Shown here: in pieces, positions 1 through 5,893 of the stretch
Layout of the letters: each line of letters begins with the position of its first letter
Position numbering within the stretch: the stretch's first letter is position 1
Assembly (NCBI GenBank): GCA_964534325.1
Contig: CAZHOR010000023.1
Coordinates: 1 to 25,244 of the forward strand
Direction of reading: 5' to 3'
DNA: 25,244 nucleotides
Origin: JdFR-22 sp964534325
GTDB taxonomy: Archaea > Halobacteriota > Archaeoglobi > Archaeoglobales > Archaeoglobaceae
The notes under the pieces: model-generated
Seen by the model: the letters and a program-made list of their open reading frames with translations, nothing else
What the model was told of the DNA's origin: nothing
Databases searched by the model: none
Translations under genes and position numbers: made by a program

Positions 1-80
1 AAATCTATTTTCATTCAGAATTGGTTAAAAAATGTAGGGTAAATCAAAATCCTCCAAAGTTAATTTTTGGCAATTATTTT

Positions 81-107
81 CGAACATATTAGGGAAAACG
101 AAGATAT
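81..107 (+). promoter_or_regulatory. Promoter/operator block shared with cooS
   Basis: The block starts with CGAACATATTAGGG and ends in GATAT 24 nt before the ATG at 132. The same block occurs upstream of the cooS-like gene (5844-5870), with 24 of 27 positions identical and 23 nt to the start. The first part can be read as a BRE/TATA pair (CGAAC plus ATATTA). The AGGG..GATAT half would then overlap the transcription start region, where a repressor or activator could act. Function is inferred from conservation and position. Confidence 0.6.
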
Positions 108-131
108 CCTTAATTCCCCATATATAGGGCC

Positions 132-584
132 ATGAAACAGTGGCCGTTGAAGATATTGCTGGTGCATCCCGAAGCACCTTATATGCAAGAAGAGAAGCTA
201 ACATTCGCAGCTGACTGCAGCCTGCTCTTGAATAAAGACCTGGTGAACCAATTTGACAGTGAAACCATTCTTATTGGCTGTCCTATGCTGGAGGACCCCA
301 AGAGAACCTTTGAGAAGATAAAGATGATAGTCAGAGAGAGCAACGCAAAAGAAATAGAAGTGAACTCCATGGAAGTCCCCTGCTGTCACGCACTACACCT
401 CATGACAGATAAGGCCCTGCAGGAAGCTGGTAAGGATAAGGAAATAGAATTGAAAAAGAACATTGTTAGGGTTAGCGGGGAAGTAGAGCCCTATACAGGG
501 AGAGTAGATAAGAGTATGATGGATGCGGAAGCCAGGGCACATGGAGGAGCCTGTGGATGTTCTGGTGGTAGCCATGAGCAGTAG
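132..584 (+). CDS. Fe-S-associated protein, the usual C-terminal domain of a dicluster ferredoxin, encoded alone
   Basis: A 150-residue cytoplasmic protein that begins with the KQWPLKILLVHPEAPY signature. In many anaerobes this signature opens the C-terminal half of a longer 4Fe-4S protein whose N-terminal half is a two-cluster ferredoxin. Conserved features seen are AADC (C29), IGCP (C50) and EVPCC (C84, C85). An added tail rich in Gly, Cys and His carries C141 and C143. The matching ferredoxin half lies directly downstream (601-888), so the two halves are split and in reverse order. It probably works as an electron-transfer or Fe-S accessory partner of the downstream ferredoxin. The exact reaction is not known for this family. 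It shares its promoter block with the cooS-like gene. Confidence 0.75.
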   Translation: MKQWPLKILLVHPEAPYMQEEKLTFAADCSLLLNKDLVNQFDSETILIGCPMLEDPKRTFEKIKMIVRESNAKEIEVNSMEVPCCHALHLMTDKALQEAGKDKEIELKKNIVRVSGEVEPYTGRVDKSMMDAEARAHGGACGCSGGSHEQ

Positions 585-600
585 AAGTAGAATAAACAGA

Positions 601-888
601 ATGATTATAGCGGTAGACATTGACGCATGCATTGGTTGCGGGAGATGCGTAAATTCATGTCCCACGGGAGCCCTGGAGCTGAAGGATGATAATGCGTGGT
701 TGAAAGATGAGAAGCTGTGCGATGGTTTCGGTTCCTGTATAGCAGTCTGCCCCGAAAACGCCCTTTATATCGATATTAGGGCGGCAGAACCTTTCGACTG
801 GAGCATAATGAAAAAAATAAGTTTCGAGGACTTTGTGGAGAAGTTGCAGAAACACTACCAGCCTGAAGCCATAAGAGAAACCGATTAG
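601..888 (+). CDS. Two-cluster [4Fe-4S] ferredoxin half of the split protein
   Basis: A 95-residue protein starting MIIAVDIDACIGCG. The first motif is C10-x2-C13-x2-C16-x3-C20-P. The second has the spacing C40-x5-C46-x3-C50-P (CDGFGSC), typical of the ferredoxin half of the fused family to which the upstream gene supplies the other half. About 45 residues after the clusters form a non-cluster tail. Two starts are possible: ATG 601, chosen because the ferredoxin fold begins there and it lies 16 nt after the upstream stop; or ATG 574, which overlaps the upstream gene by 11 nt. The open frame reaches back to 523 but those codons belong to the upstream gene's overlap. It likely passes low-potential electrons, possibly to or from the CooS-like protein with which the locus shares a promoter motif. 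Confidence 0.8.
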   Translation: MIIAVDIDACIGCGRCVNSCPTGALELKDDNAWLKDEKLCDGFGSCIAVCPENALYIDIRAAEPFDWSIMKKISFEDFVEKLQKHYQPEAIRETD

Positions 889-914
889 ATAAACCGGGTT
901 CAAAGAACTTTATC

Positions 915-930
915 TGTGTCAGAAGACACA
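915..930. promoter_or_regulatory. Inverted repeat upstream of the cytochrome operon
   Basis: TGTGTC-AGAA-GACACA, 6-bp arms around a 4-nt centre, about 100 bp before the start of the octaheme cytochrome gene and 26 bp after the ferredoxin stop. It could be an operator for the cytochrome operon or a short hairpin ending the ferredoxin transcript. No long T-run follows, which slightly favours an operator. Confidence 0.35.
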
Positions 931-1031
931 CAATCACACTTTTACCGATTTAAAAAATAGAGAAAGATTCCAAGATCAAAGAAAAATTATTTAGTAATGG
1001 ATTTGGAATTTAATGTAGAGGGGGTTAGTGT

Positions 1032-2585
1032 ATGAAGATAAATCAATACAAAAAGGGGGTATTGTTAGCTGTTCTGGTGATTTTACTGGCCTTTATACCG
1101 GCTGCTGCTCAGGAAGACCAGAAAGCGTGTATAGCTTGCCATAAAACCAATACTCCTGGGCTAGTGGAGGATTGGAATAGGAGTGAACATTCTGATAATG
1201 GTGTGACGTGCTATACGTGCCATCAGGTCAGTAAAGGAGACTATTCTGAGGAACATCACACCTACCAGGTCACTCCAGTGGTCTCTCCTGAAAAATGCGG
1301 CAGCTGCCACGAAAAAGAGTACACTTCTTACTCCAAGAGCAAGCACGCTTATGCAGCAGTTAACGGTCCCTTAAAGCCCTGGTATCAGGAGATGAAGTCC
1401 AGAGAGCGTAGTCCTTTAGATTCAGAAGTAGCTGAAGAGAACCCGCCAAGAGAGTATATCAAGGAGGTAGTCTCTCCCCTTTATCCTGCTAGCGGAGTGG
1501 CCAAAAAAGCTGGCCTCTTCGAGAAGGGTTTCAATCATACCAACCAGTTTTTGGGTTGTATGGAATGCCATGGAAGCTATGTTTATTCCGATAATGGAAA
1601 ACTTCAGGGTTGGCCCAATCTCGGCCCAGGAAGAGTTAATCCCGATGGCAGTCTGGGCTCATGCGCCTCATGCCATTCTGCTCACGAGTTCTCCATTGAA
1701 GAGGCCAGGAAACCGGAGTCCTGTGGTAAGTGCCATTTAGGTTACGATCACCCGCAACTGGAGATATACAAGGAGAGCAGTTACCATGGCGCCAGATATG
1801 AAGCACTGGGAGAAAAATGGAACTGGGAGGACCAGCCCTGGGAAGCAGGTGAGGACTTCTCTGCTCCTACCTGTGCTGCCTGCCATATGTCCGAAATAGC
1901 TAAACCCACTGGCGGAACAGTTGTCGAAGGAACTCATGACGTGGGCTCCAGACTGAAGTGGGAGATACAGGCCAAGTTCATAATGTACCAGAGCAATAAC
2001 TCCAACCTCGCTCAAGGAGGATTCCAGCCAGATAAACAGCTCGGAGAGGAGAATAGGGAGAGAATGGAGAGGGTTTGTCATCAGTGCCACAGCGATAACT
2101 GGACCAGCGAGTACTTCAAGGAGTATGAGTCGGTGCTAAAGGACTACAACGTGACGGCAACATATGCCTACAATCTGCTGCAGAAGATGTACGATGAGGG
2201 ATTGATCGATGAAGAGAATCCCATAGACGAGCAGCCGGAGATACTGTGGTATTACGTCTGGCATCACGACGGCAGAAGATGGAGAATGGGGGCATCCATG
2301 ATGGGACCCGACTACACACACTGGCAAGGAGCAGTGGATACCATAATGGACAAAGTAGGGAAAATGCAGAGCTGGTACGAAGAGCATGGCGGTGAAGAGG
2401 ATCTGTCTTCTATAAAAGCCGGACAGAGGCTGGAATCAACCCAAGGTTCGTTGCAAACGGCTCCAGCTGAACCTAAGACTAAAGATGCTGAGAAACCGCA
2501 GTTCAATGCATACGCCATGAGCTTAATAGCAGCAGCCACGTTTGCACTGGCATCCATAGGTCTGATAAGGAAATTCAAAAAGTAG
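1032..2585 (+). CDS. Octaheme c-type cytochrome of the hydroxylamine oxidoreductase (HAO) family, membrane anchored
   Basis: A 517-residue protein with an N-terminal signal peptide (about 1-26, cut after AAA). It has eight CxxCH heme motifs, at residues 33, 60, 89, 176, 211, 231, 281 and 349. The stretch APTCAACHMSE followed by THDVGSRLKW, and SMMGPDYTHW near the C-terminus, are hallmarks of HAO-type octaheme cytochromes rather than NrfA. A C-terminal hydrophobic helix (about 493-512) followed by RKFKK would anchor it to the outside of the membrane. Family members oxidise hydroxylamine or hydrazine, or work in reverse as nitrite or hydroxylamine reductases; some archaeal ones have no known substrate. 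Y428 is a candidate for the tyrosine that cross-links the catalytic heme in oxidative enzymes. A GGGGG ribosome site precedes ATG 1032. It is the first gene of an operon with a tetraheme cytochrome, NrfC and NrfD, which argues for a terminal reductase fed by the membrane quinone/phenazine pool. The substrate cannot be told from sequence. Confidence 0.85.
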   Translation: MKINQYKKGVLLAVLVILLAFIPAAAQEDQKACIACHKTNTPGLVEDWNRSEHSDNGVTCYTCHQVSKGDYSEEHHTYQVTPVVSPEKCGSCHEKEYTSYSKSKHAYAAVNGPLKPWYQEMKSRERSPLDSEVAEENPPREYIKEVVSPLYPASGVAKKAGLFEKGFNHTNQFLGCMECHGSYVYSDNGKLQGWPNLGPGRVNPDGSLGSCASCHSAHEFSIEEARKPESCGKCHLGYDHPQLEIYKESSYHGARYEALGEKWNWEDQPWEAGEDFSAPTCAACHMSEIAKPTGGTVVEGTHDVGSRLKWEIQAKFIMYQSNNSNLAQGGFQPDKQLGEENRERMERVCHQCHSDNWTSEYFKEYESVLKDYNVTATYAYNLLQKMYDEGLIDEENPIDEQPEILWYYVWHHDGRRWRMGASMMGPDYTHWQGAVDTIMDKVGKMQSWYEEHGGEEDLSSIKAGQRLESTQGSLQTAPAEPKTKDAEKPQFNAYAMSLIAAATFALASIGLIRKFKK

Positions 2586-2586
2586 T

Positions 2587-3063
2587 ATGAGGAAATTCAA
2601 TACCAGGGTAGCGCTAATACTTCTGGCTCTCGTAATAATTTTTTCAGGAGTCAGAATACTGGCTTTACCATCCTCTTTTGGTGATTTAGGATGGTATCGG
2701 AGCGCCTCACTTGAAGAGGTAGCCAGTTCACCCCAGAAATTCGCCGACAGCCGTCAATGTCTGGAGTGCCACCCCAAAGAATATACCACGTGGTCCATTG
2801 GCGAGCACCAGGGCGTTGACTGCGAAAGCTGTCATGGAGCTCTGAAATCTCACATATGGGAGCCTGAGGATGTCAAGGGTTACGACGATCTCCTCAGCTC
2901 TCATGCCTACTCCTCCACCCAGGATTTCTGCCTCAGCTGCCACGTCAAGAGCAGCAGCAAACCAGCCGACTTTCCGCAGATATCCATAACCCACAAAGAG
3001 AGGTGGAACTGTACTGAATGCCACGAGCCTCATAACCCACTGGAGGAGGAAAATGAGGGTTGA
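2587..3063 (+). CDS. Tetraheme c-type cytochrome, membrane anchored electron shuttle
   Basis: A 158-residue protein with one N-terminal hydrophobic segment (about 8-27), which acts as an uncleaved anchor or signal. Four CxxCH motifs follow, at residues 58, 79, 115 and 142, with several free histidines that could be distal ligands. The gene begins one base after the upstream stop, and its last 11 bases overlap the next gene. Its place between an octaheme cytochrome and an NrfC/NrfD pair matches that of NrfB in nrfABCD operons. It therefore probably carries electrons from the NrfC-like Fe-S protein to the octaheme enzyme on the outer face of the membrane. It has four hemes where NrfB has five, and NrfH-like features other than the anchor are not clear. 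Confidence 0.8.
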   Translation: MRKFNTRVALILLALVIIFSGVRILALPSSFGDLGWYRSASLEEVASSPQKFADSRQCLECHPKEYTTWSIGEHQGVDCESCHGALKSHIWEPEDVKGYDDLLSSHAYSSTQDFCLSCHVKSSSKPADFPQISITHKERWNCTECHEPHNPLEEENEG

Positions 3064-3787
3064 TAGGAGGAAGTTCCTGACAGCAGCTCTGGGGATGGGA
3101 GGAAGCCTGCTGGGGCTTAAAGCCGTCAGGTCCATTGAAGACTACGATTTCACTCAACATGAATATGTCTTTGTAGTGGACTCCACCAGGTGTATCGGGT
3201 GCGGAAGGTGTGTTCTGGCGTGCAGGGTAGAGAATCAGGTACCGGAGGAACATTTCAGGACATGGGTGGAGAGATACAGTTATCTTTATGGCCAGTGGAC
3301 TGTGAACTCTCCCGAGGGAGGCACTAACTTTCAGCCCACCGACGCGGAGAGAAGCTATTTTGTGCCCAAATTGTGCAACCACTGTGATGATCCGCCATGT
3401 GTTAACGCCTGTCCCGTAGGTGCCACATACAAAACACCGGAGGGTGTGGTGCTGGTGGACCACAACTACTGTATCGCCTGCGGATACTGCATACAGGCCT
3501 GCCCCTACGGCGCCAGATACCTCTACCCTTCAGATGGACCGGTCAAATCCAGGAGGCATACCGCCGATAAATGCACTCTGTGCTACCATAGGCTGGTTAA
3601 GGGCTCCCTACCGGCTTGTGTAGAGGTTTGCCCCACAAAGGCTCGAAGAATTTTCGATATTAAGGATGAAGAACAAAAAGAAGAGTTCCAGAGTTTGATG
3701 GAAAGCAAGAGAGCCAGTGTTCTCAAGCCGGAGCAGGGAACTGAGCCCAGAGTACTTTACATCGGCATCGGGTGGGAGGTGAAGTAG
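3053..3787 (+). CDS. NrfC-like ferredoxin with four [4Fe-4S] clusters, Tat exported
   Basis: A 244-residue protein with an N-terminal twin-arginine signal (RRKFLTAALG, R5-R6, then a hydrophobic stretch to about residue 24). Sixteen cysteines form four clusters: C47/50/53/57, C108/111/116/120, C140/143/146/150 and C174/177/189/193. This is the arrangement of the NrfC/HybA/DmsB-type electron-transfer subunit. The start at 3053 sits behind a strong GGAGGAGGA site and overlaps the tetraheme gene by 11 nt. With NrfD it forms a quinol dehydrogenase or reductase module on the outer side of the membrane, linking the quinone-like pool to the multiheme cytochromes. Confidence 0.88.
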   Translation: MRVDRRKFLTAALGMGGSLLGLKAVRSIEDYDFTQHEYVFVVDSTRCIGCGRCVLACRVENQVPEEHFRTWVERYSYLYGQWTVNSPEGGTNFQPTDAERSYFVPKLCNHCDDPPCVNACPVGATYKTPEGVVLVDHNYCIACGYCIQACPYGARYLYPSDGPVKSRRHTADKCTLCYHRLVKGSLPACVEVCPTKARRIFDIKDEEQKEEFQSLMESKRASVLKPEQGTEPRVLYIGIGWEVK

Positions 3788-3790
3788 GAG

Positions 3791-4909
3791 ATGAGCTACA
3801 TCTACCCCAACGAGGCAGAGATTTACTGGGGGATTGTGGTAGTAGTTCATTTATTTCTCTCAGGAATAGTTGCAGGCTCCTTCTTCACTGCATCCCTGTC
3901 CAGAGTATTCAACTTCACTTCTCTTAAACACGTTTTCCGGTTATCCATCCTCACCGCACTGGCGTTCCTGGCTGCCAACAACATCCCTCTGGTGCTGCAT
4001 TTGGGCCACCCGGAAAGGGCTCAAGAGACCATTATAAGTCCCCATCTGACGTCGGCCATGTCCGCCTACGGTTTCTTTGCTCCAGCCCTGGGAATTATAC
4101 TCGTCCTGATAATCCTTTACGAGTTCAGGGAAGATGTGGTCCGGCTAACGGGTACAGGAGGGTTGAGAGGTTCCATCTATCGGATACTCACCCTGGGGGA
4201 CAGCGATATCTCCCCAAAAGCAGTTGAGAGTGACAAAAGAATAGTTTACTATCTTATCTGGGTCGGTCTGGCCGTGGTGGCCCTCCTATTCAGTTTTGAG
4301 GGGGTCAAGCTGGCTATAAAGGCCAATCCGTGGTGGAATAACGCCATAATGCCTCTTTCCTTCATTATTTCGGGTGTAGTCTCGGGAATGGCTCTCCTGC
4401 TCATGATCTACATGCTGTGGTATCCGCAAAAGGGTAATTACTTGAAGACCACAGGTAGTTTGAGCAGCGCCTTACTGGCCGTCACGGTGGTCTTCCTCAT
4501 TCTGGAGGGTTTAAAACTGGCTCATTACACCTACATAGGTGGACAGAGTTCTGCAATGGTCCTAAAACTGCTCTCAGAAAAATTGTTCGCTTCCTACTTT
4601 GTGGTGCAGGTGGGAATGGGCGGATTACTACCCATCTTCCTACTGGCATGGGCAAAAATAAGGAACCCCACGTCCAGAGCACTATATTTTATATCCTCCA
4701 TCCTGATACTTGCTGGAGTATTCGCCATGCAGTGGAACAACATAGTCGGGGGACAGTTGCTATCCAAAAGCCTCAAAGGATTCGCCTCCTACCACATGCC
4801 TCTATTCGGTATGGAGGGCCTGCTGGCCTCGATCGGATTCTTAATCCTGCCTTTGGTGATCCTCGGAGTTCTTCTTGTACTGTTACCTCTTGGAGGCGAA
4901 GGCGAATAG
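3791..4909 (+). CDS. NrfD/PsrC-like integral membrane subunit
   Basis: A 372-residue, very hydrophobic protein with about eight to nine predicted membrane helices. The first covers about residues 12-36 and the last about 335-368. Length and pattern fit the NrfD (polysulfide reductase membrane subunit) family, which oxidises or reduces quinol-type carriers and docks to an NrfC-like Fe-S subunit. It starts 3 nt after the nrfC-like stop, behind AGGAG, and closes the operon. There is no molybdopterin subunit anywhere near, so the likely redox partner is the cytochrome pair encoded upstream. A short T-run follows the stop. Confidence 0.85.
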   Translation: MSYIYPNEAEIYWGIVVVVHLFLSGIVAGSFFTASLSRVFNFTSLKHVFRLSILTALAFLAANNIPLVLHLGHPERAQETIISPHLTSAMSAYGFFAPALGIILVLIILYEFREDVVRLTGTGGLRGSIYRILTLGDSDISPKAVESDKRIVYYLIWVGLAVVALLFSFEGVKLAIKANPWWNNAIMPLSFIISGVVSGMALLLMIYMLWYPQKGNYLKTTGSLSSALLAVTVVFLILEGLKLAHYTYIGGQSSAMVLKLLSEKLFASYFVVQVGMGGLLPIFLLAWAKIRNPTSRALYFISSILILAGVFAMQWNNIVGGQLLSKSLKGFASYHMPLFGMEGLLASIGFLILPLVILGVLLVLLPLGGEGE

Positions 4910-5054
4910 ATTTTTGCCCCATAATATAGTAAGCAGAGCTAAAAACGCTAATCGCTAACCAGTAATATCCTTTGTTTTTAGTAAAACTCATCTAAGTTAC
5001 TGTCTCTCGTGTTTGAGCAAAAATCCTTATACACTTTAGTTCCCTTTTTTTATT

Positions 5055-5156
5055 AAGTAGGTAAGGTCGGGCAAACGCCCCCTCCTATCCGAAAACGATG
5101 ATACCTCCTTGAGGAGGGTGAGAGGAAGTAGGATAGGGGCTACCTAAATCTTTTTC
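5055..5156 (+). ncRNA. Candidate structured RNA with a three-way junction
   Basis: This lies in the 294-bp gap between the nrfD-like gene and the convergent regulator. A TATA-like CTTATACAC (5026-5034) lies about 25 nt upstream of the predicted RNA start. The RNA folds by plain base pairing into a closing stem 5058-5063/5141-5146 (TAGGTA/TACCTA), a hairpin GGGC-AAAC-GCCC (5069-5080), a nine-pair helix 5082-5090/5131-5139 (one G-U pair) and an apical hairpin CCTCC-TTGA-GGAGG (5104-5117). Purine-rich internal strands with GATGA and GTGAG, facing each other, could form a kink-turn. It ends with CTTTTT (5150-5155). It is not upstream of a gene on its own strand, so a free-standing sRNA is more likely than a riboswitch. 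I do not recognise the family. The rest of the gap shows nothing else. Confidence 0.5.
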
Positions 5157-5203
5157 AATAATCATAGTTTATACATGTGATATATAGCTGCCAAGATATT
5201 GTC

Positions 5204-5809
5204 TCATTTTAAGCCAAAATATTTCATCAGAACTTTCTTCTCCCCTCTTCTCAGGATCTCAGAGAGGGTGGAGGATGCCATTCCAAGGTTCTTTGCCATC
5301 TCGTCCAGCCTTATTCTCTTGGGGAAATCGAAATAACCTTTCTCCAGCGCCATCCTGAGTATCTCTTCTTCTCTGTAGGTCACACTGGATTTTCTGTCGG
5401 GTCTTCCCTTATACAGTATCTCGAATTCTATTTGACTTCTTTCCATGCTCTTCATGAGGTCCAGAAAAGATTCTTCGTCGCAAATGATGTTCCACACCAC
5501 CTCGTCTTCATCCAGCTCTGCGTTGGTGATGAGACAACCCGACTCCAGGATCGCCAGAGCAAGAAAACAGGTGTGCTCCCTGATGAGGACCGTAGCCTCC
5601 TGCGAAGAGGAGACAAAGCCTTCGCAAAAAGAAGGTAAAGAGTCCAGTATATTCTCTACCTCCTCGGTCTTGATGCTCAATAATCCCTTGATGCTCTCAT
5701 CGTTTCTGGAAAGACCTTCTATTTTGGCCACAGAAGTCTTGAGCACTTCCTTTATTCCTCCCAGACAGCAGGATTCAGGTAAAGGGGTCTTTATCTGGAC
5801 CTCGAACAT
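5204..5809 (-). CDS. Bacterioopsin-activator-type HTH_10 transcriptional regulator
   Basis: A 201-residue protein. The C-terminal 55 residues (about 144-198: TYREEEILRMALEKGYFDFP then LGMASSTLSEILRRGEKK) are a clear HTH_10 DNA-binding domain. The N-terminal part (about 1-140) is the sensor-like domain seen in this archaeal family and holds six cysteines (14, 15, 62, 81, 92, 110), which could bind a cluster or metal or react to redox. It is divergent from the cooS-like gene. There is no ribosome site, but a TTTATG sequence lies about 27 bp before the ATG, which suggests a leaderless mRNA. The 11-bp core of the cooS/ferredoxin promoter block overlaps its own start codon, which fits autoregulation. 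It is the best candidate regulator of the redox genes on both sides. Confidence 0.8.
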   Translation of the reverse strand: MFEVQIKTPLPESCCLGGIKEVLKTSVAKIEGLSRNDESIKGLLSIKTEEVENILDSLPSFCEGFVSSSQEATVLIREHTCFLALAILESGCLITNAELDEDEVVWNIICDEESFLDLMKSMERSQIEFEILYKGRPDRKSSVTYREEEILRMALEKGYFDFPKRIRLDEMAKNLGMASSTLSEILRRGEKKVLMKYFGLK

Positions 5810-5813
5810 ATTA
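5803..5813 (+). promoter_or_regulatory. Third copy of the CGAACATATTA core over the regulator start codon
   Basis: CGAACATATTA recurs here, identical to positions 81-91 and 5844-5854, and spans the regulator's start codon (complement of 5807-5809). It is exactly 41 bp, about four helical turns, from the copy at 5844. Midway between them is a palindrome, TTCCCGGGAA (5818-5827). The layout suggests cooperative binding and autoregulation by the divergent HTH_10 protein. This is an inference from spacing and identity. Confidence 0.45.
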
Positions 5814-5843
5814 CTTGTTCCCGGGAATGGGACATAAACCTTC

Positions 5844-5870
5844 CGAACATATTAGGGTAAATGGAGATAT
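5844..5870 (+). promoter_or_regulatory. Promoter/operator block of the cooS-like gene
   Basis: The second copy of the block at 81-107: CGAACATATTAGGG is identical, and the following 13 bases match at 10 positions, ending GGAGATAT. It ends 23 nt before ATG 5894. No convincing ribosome site lies between the block and the ATG, so the leader is probably short. Confidence 0.6.
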
Positions 5871-5893
5871 GGACCGTGAAGTAATCATAGAGC

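Noticed and set aside
523..600. Longer start (523) for the ferredoxin gene
   Set aside because: It would overlap the upstream gene by 62 nt, and the added residues are not part of the ferredoxin fold; 601 or 574 fit better.
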